Assembly: GCA_900767825.1 (NCBI GenBank)
Contig: CAAGAN010000006.1
Location: 62,001-126,000 of the forward strand
Length of the DNA stretch: 64,000 nt
Reading direction: 5' to 3'
Source of the DNA: Bacilli bacterium
Lineage (GTDB): Bacteria; Bacillota_I; Bacilli_A; RFN20; CAG-826
The position numbers were made by a program, and so were the translations under genes. The notes under the pieces are model-generated. The model was not told where the DNA came from. It made no database searches and saw nothing but the letters and a program-made list of their open reading frames with translations. Shown here piece after piece: positions 8,543 to 15,771 of the stretch; position 1 is the first letter of the stretch; every line of letters begins with the position of its first letter.

Positions 8543-8543
8543 A

Positions 8544-9596
8544 ATGCAGAAGTACAAGGTAATAGATTTGTTCTGTGGAATAGGAGGCTTCTCTTACGGC
8601 TTCGAAATGACTAAAAAATTTGAAGTTGTCGTTGGAGCCGATATTTGGGATGTCGCCTTAAACACATTTAAAACCAATCATAATAAGACAAAGCTCATCA
8701 ATGAAGATCTTACCAAAATAGATGAGCATTTTTGGGATGAATATAAAGGAAAGATAGATGTAATTATCGCAGGTCCTCCTTGCCAAGGCTTTAGTATGTC
8801 GGGAAAAAGGCGAATTGGCGACAAGCGAAACTCTTTATTTGAAGAGGTTGTAAGAATAACGTCGGTTGTTCAACCAAAATACGTCGTAATTGAAAATGTT
8901 GTTGGACTTTTGTCTATGACAAACAGCGAAGGCCAAGACATTAAAGAACTCATTAAATCTGAATTCAATAATTTGGGTTACAACGTTGAATACAAGGTAT
9001 TGAATGCTGCTGAATATGGCGTTCCGCAAGTTAGAAAAAGAGTAGTTTTTCTTATTTCAAAAAATTACCCATTAAATTATCCAAAACCATATCTTGATGA
9101 AAGTCATTTTATAACTGTTGGTGACGCTTTAGGAAATGTTGATCCCGATGGCGATAAATATTTCGAAGCTAAAACCCCTTATCAGAAATTAATGAAGGGC
9201 AAAACCAATATTATTTATAACCACGATAGAAGACAGTCTAACGAACTAGTAACAAAAAGAATGTCTTACATACCAGAGGGTGGCAATTGGCGTGACATAC
9301 CTGAAGAACTAGGAACTGGTGGTGGCGTTCATAGCAATGCCTACAAGCGATTAGACTCCTCAAAGCCTTCTGTTACAATTAAACACGCGGCCAAGGCAAT
9401 GATTATTCATCCTTGGAGAAACAGAATTTTAACAGTTAGAGAAGTAGCGAGGCTCCAATCTTTTGATGATGATTTTATCCTAACTGGTACTGGGAGCGAT
9501 CAGCATCAACAATTAGCCAATGCCGTTCCACCTTTATTAGGCAAAGCCATAGCTGAACAAATTTACAAAAACCTTGGAGGAAACTCGAATGAGTAG
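8544..9596 (+). CDS. DNA (cytosine-5)-methyltransferase 1 of R-M system
   Basis: 350-residue C5 cytosine methyltransferase. Conserved motifs in order: motif I DLFCGIGGFSYGF (SAM binding), motif IV GPPCQGFSMSGKR with the catalytic Cys, motif VI ENVVGLL, motif VIII VRKRVVF, and motif X QLANAVPP. The target-recognition region lies between VIII and X (about residues 190-290). It is the first gene of a three-gene operon in which each gene overlaps the next. Two different C5 methylases with one endonuclease is the arrangement usually found when the recognition site is asymmetric and each strand needs its own enzyme. Recognition sequence unknown. Confidence 0.95.
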   Translation: MQKYKVIDLFCGIGGFSYGFEMTKKFEVVVGADIWDVALNTFKTNHNKTKLINEDLTKIDEHFWDEYKGKIDVIIAGPPCQGFSMSGKRRIGDKRNSLFEEVVRITSVVQPKYVVIENVVGLLSMTNSEGQDIKELIKSEFNNLGYNVEYKVLNAAEYGVPQVRKRVVFLISKNYPLNYPKPYLDESHFITVGDALGNVDPDGDKYFEAKTPYQKLMKGKTNIIYNHDRRQSNELVTKRMSYIPEGGNWRDIPEELGTGGGVHSNAYKRLDSSKPSVTIKHAAKAMIIHPWRNRILTVREVARLQSFDDDFILTGTGSDQHQQLANAVPPLLGKAIAEQIYKNLGGNSNE

Positions 9597-10542
9597 CGCT
9601 TCTTTGAGGTTCATAGATTTATTCTGTGGGATGGGTGGTTTCCGATTAGCCTTTGAAGCTCAAAAGTGTAAATGCGTTTATAGTTCTGATATTGATGATT
9701 ATGCATGTCAGACATATCAATTAAATTTTAGTGATTATCCAAAGAGTGATATTACAAAAGTTAAAGCTAGTGACATTCCAGATTTTGATATTTTATGCGC
9801 TGGATTCCCTTGCCAGCCATTTTCAATTGCAGGGAAAAGACTTGGGTTTGAAGATACTAGGGGTACCTTGTTTTTTGATGTTGCAAGAATATTGAAAGAG
9901 AAAAAGCCGATGGCGTTTTTATTGGAAAATGTAAGAGGTTTATCAAACCACGATGGTGGCAAAACACTAAATGTAATATTAAATACTTTAAATGAATTAG
10001 GGTATGAAACGGAATGGAAAGTTTTAAACGCTAAAGATTATGGTGTTCCACAAAATAGAGAAAGATGGTACTGCATTGGCATAAGAAAAGATTTGAATCT
10101 TAAACTCCCTTCTTTTCCTGATAAAAAAGAACTTTCATACACTCTACAAGACATAATCCTTAAGAAAGCAGATAGTTCTTACGATTCTACCGATATTTGT
10201 TTAAAAAATATTGCATCAAATATAGCCAAAAAGAATATAAAAATCACCAAAACAACACTAGCTTATGAAATAAGACCTTCGAGGTGCCAATTTGCGCTTG
10301 GAAATATTTCCCCATGTTTAACAGCGAAAATGGGGACTGGAGGCAATAATGTTCCGGTTGTTGTTAAACAAGGCAGAAAGTTAACGGAGAGAGAATGCTT
10401 AAGAATAATGGGATATCCAGAATCATATAAGGTATATACTGGACATCACACTTACAAGCAAATCGGAAATTCTGTGGTCGTTCCAGTTTTAACGGAATTA
10501 GCGCAAAGGTTGGTCTCTTCTTTAAGAGGAGTAGAAAAATGA
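9589..10542 (+). CDS. DNA (cytosine-5)-methyltransferase 2 of R-M system
   Basis: 317-residue second C5 methyltransferase, clearly different from the first. Motif I DLFCGMGGFRLAF, motif IV GFPCQPFSIAGKRLGFED with catalytic Cys, motif VI ENVRGL, motif VIII QNRERWYCIG, motif X QIGNSVVVPV. The ATG at 9589 is chosen because GGAGG lies 8 nt upstream; an upstream TTG overlaps that site. It overlaps the preceding gene by 8 bp and its stop overlaps the endonuclease ATG (ATGA). The 'GFPCQPFS' form resembles the HhaI-like branch. Probably methylates the other strand of an asymmetric site. Confidence 0.95.
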   Translation: MSSASLRFIDLFCGMGGFRLAFEAQKCKCVYSSDIDDYACQTYQLNFSDYPKSDITKVKASDIPDFDILCAGFPCQPFSIAGKRLGFEDTRGTLFFDVARILKEKKPMAFLLENVRGLSNHDGGKTLNVILNTLNELGYETEWKVLNAKDYGVPQNRERWYCIGIRKDLNLKLPSFPDKKELSYTLQDIILKKADSSYDSTDICLKNIASNIAKKNIKITKTTLAYEIRPSRCQFALGNISPCLTAKMGTGGNNVPVVVKQGRKLTERECLRIMGYPESYKVYTGHHTYKQIGNSVVVPVLTELAQRLVSSLRGVEK

Positions 10543-12098
10543 GAGCAATCGGAGACAATAGCGCTGGATTCGATAACGAAAAGCAAATAAGTTCAGCATT
10601 GAATAACCATCTTTATGATTCTATCAACCCAAATCTTCGCCATTTTTTAGATGACATGTTTAAAGGTTACTCATTGAGTGGAAAATGGGTTCATGCAACT
10701 ACAATTTCACAAAGAATGAAACCAGACTTCTATGTTACAGTTGACGGCGTTCCTGAAGGGCGCTATGTAAGTGTAAAAATGGGTAGTGGAAACAGCTTAC
10801 ATCAAGAGAGTTTGGAAAGTTTGATTAATTATTTAATAAGCATTAATGTTCCAAACGATATTATTGATGATTTAAAACGATATCATTGGTCCGATGGAAC
10901 TACCAATAATACAGGATTAGAAAGGCTTCCTGCTAAAACGTTTGCCAAAGATAATCCTTCACTCGTTTCTAGATTAAACGAATACTTCAATCAAGAAACA
11001 ATTAGAAAACTACTAATAGAACGTTTTATCTTTAAAGGAAATTATCCTAATGCTCCTGCTGCAGACTATTTGTACCACGGAACACCACATAGTGGAGTCT
11101 GGGCAAGTAGAAATGAAATAGTTGAATATTCAAAAAGATATGTTGTTGACAGGAACTGTGTTTCTTTTGGACCTCTTACATACCAAGCGTGGAACAAGAA
11201 TTTAAAAAGAAACCAAAAAGCTGAACACAAACGATATCAAATGCAAGTTAAGTGGGGCAAAATGGAGGAAGCAATTGTAGATATAACAAGCCGAAGAGAA
11301 GATTATATTAGATATGGCACCTACGAGGGTGATTTGAGTGAAAAGGCAAGTGTTATATCATTTAATAGAAATCCAGAATCTAGTGCATTTACTGCTTACT
11401 TACGTTCGATTCACATGGAAGCCGACAATGTTTTATTAATTAGAGTCACTACAAACCAATTATCTCGCTTAAGCAATCAAGTAGTTAAAACTAGAGCCGA
11501 TGCTTATGCAATAGAAATAATCGATCCTAGAATATACGATTTACTGGAAGAAAATGGCTTTTATTTAGACGAAGATATTCTTGATGGATACGATGAGTAT
11601 TATAGATGCGTTGAAAAATCTGGCATTTCCATTAAACGCGACAATTCGGAAAACTATACATTAATCAAACTGACTCCAAATAGTTTTAATGAATTATTTG
11701 GTACTTATGTACTGGGATATGGCGCTTCGATTTTTTGCAAGAATAGTAGTGAACTCCATTTTAACATACCTTTGCTAGAAGGATGGCATGTTACAATCGA
11801 GGATTTGCAAGATTATTTCGATACAAACTTAATCAATGAACAGTCATTGACATCTTCACTTGAAATTTGCAAGGACATAAAAGATAAATGCATAGAGCGA
11901 ATTAAAGCTTCCATTGATGGAAGCCCACGCTTACAATCAATAATTTTCAATGGCAAGGATATCTATGATGAGCCATATTCTGCATTCTTCTTTATGCAAA
12001 ATAATTTAATCAGATCCTTAGGATATGTACCATACAGTGTTACTACTGGTTCTGGCAGATCTCATGGGCAATATTCAATTGTTTTAAAACCAAGATAA
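10539..12098 (+). CDS. Putative type II restriction endonuclease (PD-(D/E)XK-like)
   Basis: 519-residue protein, translationally coupled (ATGA overlap) to the second methyltransferase, which is the main reason for the call. The N-terminal part contains MKPDFYVTVDG followed by VSVKMGSGNSLHQE (about residues 65-95), a plausible PD-...-xxK nuclease core with an HQE helix; the usual Asp/Glu before x-K is replaced by Ser, as in some divergent REases. A middle block with FGPLTYQAWNKNLKRNQ and YQMQVKWG is reminiscent of other REases with PD..SVK cores. The C-terminal half is unrecognised and may carry DNA recognition. Codon use is less biased than in housekeeping genes. Confidence 0.75.
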   Translation: MRAIGDNSAGFDNEKQISSALNNHLYDSINPNLRHFLDDMFKGYSLSGKWVHATTISQRMKPDFYVTVDGVPEGRYVSVKMGSGNSLHQESLESLINYLISINVPNDIIDDLKRYHWSDGTTNNTGLERLPAKTFAKDNPSLVSRLNEYFNQETIRKLLIERFIFKGNYPNAPAADYLYHGTPHSGVWASRNEIVEYSKRYVVDRNCVSFGPLTYQAWNKNLKRNQKAEHKRYQMQVKWGKMEEAIVDITSRREDYIRYGTYEGDLSEKASVISFNRNPESSAFTAYLRSIHMEADNVLLIRVTTNQLSRLSNQVVKTRADAYAIEIIDPRIYDLLEENGFYLDEDILDGYDEYYRCVEKSGISIKRDNSENYTLIKLTPNSFNELFGTYVLGYGASIFCKNSSELHFNIPLLEGWHVTIEDLQDYFDTNLINEQSLTSSLEICKDIKDKCIERIKASIDGSPRLQSIIFNGKDIYDEPYSAFFFMQNNLIRSLGYVPYSVTTGSGRSHGQYSIVLKPR

Positions 12099-12655
12099 TC
12101 ATTAAAATTAGATAATAGATTTGCGTTGGCTACATCGCAATTTCATTCGGAGTTGAATGAGGTGCGTTAATTTATCTAGAACACTAAAAAAATGTAATTT
12201 TGCAAAATGTACAATATTGCTAAAATATGGCCATAAATAAGCGATTTCGATGCATTGGTTCTATCGTTCAAGGGCATACTTGTAAGATTGAACGATGAAA
12301 ATTGATTCTTTTTTTATTTCTTTTCCAGTTTTGCAAATTTCGAACGTAAAAAAACCTAACTTTTTTGCAATTTACCGTAAATTTATTTGATTATAAGCGG
12401 TTTTTTGCAAGCGAATACATTAGGCGGTTCGAATCAATATGAATGGAATTAATTTAAGGCTACCTAATGCTTGGGGGAATAGCCTTAAATATATCCTTTT
12501 AAGCGGTGTGCCTTAAAACACTTTTCAACGTTAAAAAATATGAACGTAAAACAAGTTGAATAAAATAGAATTATTGCTTCATAAAAAATGAATCGTAATC
12601 TAACCTGCTTTACAATGTAATTAAAATTCCTATACTGATTATGGAGTTAAAATCT
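12099..12655. other. 557-bp AT-rich non-coding stretch with inverted repeats
   Basis: No protein gene is supported here. It contains a perfect 9-bp inverted repeat ATCGTTCAA/TTGAACGAT (12263-12271 and 12288-12296) followed about 18 nt later by a T-rich run, plus a smaller TTGCG...CGCAA pair at about 12121-12140 just after the endonuclease gene. Several short T-runs follow (12306-12365). It may hold the endonuclease terminator or a small RNA, but could equally be decayed island DNA. Confidence 0.5.
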
Positions 12656-12787
12656 ATGAGTACATCAATATTAGAATCGAAGAAAACCTTGAAAGCTTTT
12701 AAAGAAGTTGATGATATTTCTTCTGGGAAAAAGAAAGCTAAAAAATATAAGAATACTAGCGAACTTAGAAAGGATTTAAACGTGTGA
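12656..12787 (+). pseudogene. Remnant of RelB/DinJ-type antitoxin (C-terminal fragment)
   Basis: A 43-residue frame (MSTSILESKKTLKAFKEVDD...) whose second half, KAKKYKNTSELRKDL, resembles the C-terminal toxin-wrapping segment of RelB/DinJ antitoxins. The N-terminal ribbon-helix-helix DNA-binding part is missing. It stops at TGA overlapping the next frame's GTG, the coupling typical of antitoxin-toxin pairs. I regard it as a degraded toxin-antitoxin locus at the right edge of the island, though it could still be translated. Confidence 0.45.
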
Positions 12788-12993
12788 AGCACGATGCTGT
12801 TATAACTAATGCCTGAGTGGAAGATATTAAAAAAGCAAAAGATAAAGCGGACTTAGATTTTGCAATTTCAATCGCCACTGTTGATGGAGTGATGCCAAGC
12901 GAAGAAGGTTTAAAAATTATCCAGTCGTATTCTTCTGGAAAGATTGATTACGAAACTGCACAACTTGAAATTGCAAAACTTTATAAAAGATAA
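12784..12993 (+). pseudogene. Chimeric toxin/VbhA-like antitoxin remnant with internal stop
   Basis: The frame begins GTG with an AAAGGA ribosome site, reads VKHDAVITNA and then meets TGA at 12814; reading on in frame gives VEDIKKAKDKADLD and then ISIATVDGVMPSEEGLKIIQ and SYSSGKIDYETAQLEIA to the stop at 12991. The first part looks like the start of a YafQ/RelE toxin. The second matches the VbhA/Fic-antitoxin pattern (S/A..EG..PS.E......Y..G.I....A). So this looks like two decayed modules joined, or a VbhA-like antitoxin that could restart at GTG 12817 (58 aa). No Fic toxin is nearby. Confidence 0.45.
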
Positions 12994-13029
12994 AAATTTT
13001 TTTCGATGATTTCTTCTTTAATTAATAAC

Positions 13030-14760
13030 TTACGGGTGCAATGAAATGTTGCTGTTTTCATCACCTTTATTTAAATCAGAGCAAGAACGTTCGGCAATAA
13101 AATTCAAGTGGTCACCACAACGTTCTAGATTACCAACTAAGTTAATGAAAACATTAGAGCTTTGAGGTTTGCATTCACCTCTTTCTAACCTTTTTAAATG
13201 CGCATTAACCATATCGGTTCTTTGCTTATCGATTGCATCTTCAATAGACCTTGCTTTGTTTAATCTTTCTAGGTCAGGATGGTCTAGAACTAGGGTGGTC
13301 TGAGCAAACATGGCGTTGATGTTTTTTTGCATTTCTTGTAGGTCATTCATGACAGCAGGGGAGAAGACTAGATTCTCTTCGATTTCATGACGTGTATAGG
13401 AAATGATGTTATCTGCAACTTCGGTTAATCTAACAATATCTGCTATATCTAGTTGCATCCTTGATATCCTTTTTTGGGACTTAGGACTTACTCCTTTACC
13501 AGCAATTTCAACAATGAACGCACCTAATTCTTTTGACATTTTAAGTACACGGGTCTCTTCTTTATTGATTTTCTCTTCAATTTGTTTCTTATCCATAAAG
13601 GCTTGTAAGGATGTATTTAGATCATCTAAAGCAGCTTTGGCCATGATGTGATAATAAGAGATGGCTTGGGTAAGTGCTAATTCAGGAGTAGTAAGAAAAC
13701 GTGGATCAAGTAAGTCGGATTCTGTTTTCTTCCCCTTTTCAGGAACTATCTTAGTTGCTAAGAACACTAGTCCTTTGGTAAATGGAAGGAACAAGATGGT
13801 ACATACTAAGTTAAAGAATGTATGGAACATTGCAATTTGAGTCGCAGGATTATTTGGGAACCAGCGTTCAAATGTAAGCTTCATCGCATCTTTCCAGCAT
13901 ATTAAGATGATAAAGAAAATCAAACTACCAAATACATTAAACAAAAGATGGATTATAGAAGCTCTTTTACCATTTGTAGTAGAGCCTATCGCAGATAATA
14001 AAGCAGTGGAACATGAACCAATATTTGATCCTAATATTAAGTATAGAACTCCGTTTCCTTCTCCTCCGATTACTGCACCAGCCATGGCCATGGCTAAGAC
14101 TATAGAAGTAACCGCGCTAGAAGATTGGGCCAAAACAGTTAAGACAATACCAATCAAAAGTAATAAGAACGGATTGGTTAAAGAAGTCAATGCGTTCTTT
14201 AGATTCTGATCGTTTAAGAATATTGACTGCATATTGCTAGTCATTGTTTCTAAGCCAAGAAACAATAGGCCTAGACCAGTAACCATATCACCAGCTAAAG
14301 CAACTTTAGGGAATTTCTTTCCTAGGAACAAGCGTAACAAAACACCTACTAGGGTTAATGAAATTATTATTTCAGTCAAAGGGAATGAAGAGGAAGTAAG
14401 TCCGCCTAATGCAACAATTTGGGCCGTAATGGTAGTGCCGATATTTGCACCCATTATGTATGTAGTAGCTTGGACTAAACTCATTACTCCAGCGTTTACA
14501 AAACCTACGACCATGATGGTAGTGGCTCCGCTAGATTGCATAATCATTGTTGCCAAAGTGCCAATTCCAACTCCTGCAAATTTAGATTTAGCAGTCTTGG
14601 CAAATAATTTCTTTAATCCACCTGTAGCGAGTTTTTCTGTTGAGCATTGAAGCATGTTCATTCCAACAAATAAAGCGCCGAGTCCGCCAATCATTAATAA
14701 AATAGGTATATAGATTGGGGCAGCTTCGGAGTCGACCAGTAGTCTTATCACGTTTTCCAT
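13030..14760 (-). CDS. Na+/phosphate cotransporter family protein with PhoU-like domain
   Basis: 576 residues. The N-terminal membrane domain has two inverted NaPi repeats with the QSSGATTIMV motif (about residues 74-83) and its partner QSSSAVTSIVLAMA (about 212-225), the signature of the PNaS/NptA family that brings in phosphate with sodium. A C-terminal cytoplasmic helical domain (about 375-565) resembles PhoU, ending NVFINLVGNLERCGDHLNFI. AAAGGA lies 8 nt before the ATG. Transcribed alone. Length and layout are normal for bacterial NptA/YjbB-like proteins. Confidence 0.92.
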   Translation of the reverse strand: MENVIRLLVDSEAAPIYIPILLMIGGLGALFVGMNMLQCSTEKLATGGLKKLFAKTAKSKFAGVGIGTLATMIMQSSGATTIMVVGFVNAGVMSLVQATTYIMGANIGTTITAQIVALGGLTSSSFPLTEIIISLTLVGVLLRLFLGKKFPKVALAGDMVTGLGLLFLGLETMTSNMQSIFLNDQNLKNALTSLTNPFLLLLIGIVLTVLAQSSSAVTSIVLAMAMAGAVIGGEGNGVLYLILGSNIGSCSTALLSAIGSTTNGKRASIIHLLFNVFGSLIFFIILICWKDAMKLTFERWFPNNPATQIAMFHTFFNLVCTILFLPFTKGLVFLATKIVPEKGKKTESDLLDPRFLTTPELALTQAISYYHIMAKAALDDLNTSLQAFMDKKQIEEKINKEETRVLKMSKELGAFIVEIAGKGVSPKSQKRISRMQLDIADIVRLTEVADNIISYTRHEIEENLVFSPAVMNDLQEMQKNINAMFAQTTLVLDHPDLERLNKARSIEDAIDKQRTDMVNAHLKRLERGECKPQSSNVFINLVGNLERCGDHLNFIAERSCSDLNKGDENSNISLHP

Positions 14761-14956
14761 GTATTATTCCTTTACCGATTAATACATAATAGGCAAAATA
14801 AAGGTGTTAAGTCCACCTAGTTTTAAGTAAACTGTAAAGAAAGCGCTAACAAAATGTAAATAATGAGACCATAAATACAAGTCTATTAATTCTTTTAAGG
14901 GTTTAACCCATTGCCTAATAAATGAATTTTGTTTATAAAGAATGTAGCAAGAATTT

Positions 14957-14986
14957 TATCTAAATCAACATCGCTTTATTTAGATA
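14957..14986 (+). promoter_or_regulatory. Inverted repeat before the 62-aa YGR-repeat gene
   Basis: TATCTAAAT and ATTTAGATA form a perfect 9-bp inverted repeat with a 12-nt loop, ending about 10 nt before the AGGAGGA ribosome site of the gene at 15006. It could be an operator or a 5'-UTR hairpin. Confidence 0.45.
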
Positions 14987-15005
14987 TATAAATAGGAGGA
15001 TCCTT

Positions 15006-15194
15006 ATGAGGCAAGACTTAAAAGATAGATATGGTCGAAGGATTGGCTATATTGAAGATAGAGGAACTAGAAAAGAAATCTATGACCAATATGGCCGTAA
15101 ACTTGGCTATTATGATGGAAGATATACATTTGACCGTTATGGAAGAAAAGTAGGCCAAGGAGATTTACTTTCATCTTTATTGCCAAGATTTTAA
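15006..15194 (+). CDS. Small repeat protein (DxYGRxxG), 62 aa
   Basis: A 62-residue, Tyr/Arg/Gly-rich protein preceded by a strong AGGAGGA site. It contains three copies of a short unit: DRYGRRIGY (about residues 7-15), DQYGRKLGY (26-34) and DRYGRKVGQ (43-51), with a beta-turn look. The pattern resembles the small beta-repeat ('4-fold beta flower'-like) proteins of uncertain role and the D..G..vGy repeats of YD/RHS-like sequences. No signal peptide and no cysteines. Function unknown; the clean repeats and ribosome site argue it is a real gene. Confidence 0.75.
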   Translation: MRQDLKDRYGRRIGYIEDRGTRKEIYDQYGRKLGYYDGRYTFDRYGRKVGQGDLLSSLLPRF

Positions 15195-15240
15195 AAATAA
15201 AACGACAAAATTAGCTTCTTAGATTGTTTTATTTATTGAG

Positions 15241-15771
15241 ATGGAAAAGATTAATGGTTTTGTTTTAAGGCGACTATGTTCGACTTCAAAAAAGAAGGTG
15301 AACGATTCTTTTAATCTCATCTTCAATAAATATCGTTATTTAGTCTATTATGTTTCTTTTGACATAACTAAAAACGAAGAGGAAGCAAAGGACATAGTTA
15401 ATGAGACATTCTTGAAGATGTATGAAAGGAGAACGTCTTTTGCTAAAGAGAGTAAATTAAAATACTTCTTACTAGTAACTGCTAAAAATCTATCAATCAA
15501 CCGCCTTAATGCCAATAAATACCATCTCCCTTATGTCGATGATATAGAAGGTGAAAAAGAAGAGGTAGGTGTATCGATTTACCTAGAGAAATTCAAGGAA
15601 GTGCTAGATGAAAAAGAATATCAATATATAGTCTTGCACTTGCTTTATGATTTTTCTTTTAAAGAAATTGCCAAAGCCAATGAACTTACTACTTCCCAAG
15701 TATCTTCTAAATATAGACGTGGGATAAAGAAACTACGTGATTTCTATGGAGGTGATTTCAATGGAAATTAA
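15241..15771 (+). CDS. ECF-type RNA polymerase sigma factor
   Basis: 176 residues. Region 2 is visible as FDITKNEEEAKDIVNETFLK (about residues 39-60), the core-binding and -10-melting helix, and region 4 as FKEIAKANELTTSQVSSKYR (about 140-160), the -35-binding helix-turn-helix. No extra domains, so it belongs to group 4 (ECF) sigma factors, which redirect polymerase in response to envelope signals. It overlaps the next gene by 11 bp; such partners are usually anti-sigma factors, but here the partner carries a serpin domain. The ATG at 15241 lacks a clear ribosome site. Confidence 0.9.
   Translation: MEKINGFVLRRLCSTSKKKVNDSFNLIFNKYRYLVYYVSFDITKNEEEAKDIVNETFLKMYERRTSFAKESKLKYFLLVTAKNLSINRLNANKYHLPYVDDIEGEKEEVGVSIYLEKFKEVLDEKEYQYIVLHLLYDFSFKEIAKANELTTSQVSSKYRRGIKKLRDFYGGDFNGN

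Noticed and set aside
12784..12993. Reading UGA as tryptophan to extend the VbhA-like frame
   Set aside because: Intact genes such as the second methyltransferase and the XRE-DUF3990 gene end in TGA, and tryptophan is TGG throughout; a recoded genome is not supported.
12099..13029. attR copy of the tRNA-His 3' end
   Set aside because: No match to the tRNA T-arm or acceptor could be found on the right side of the island by eye.
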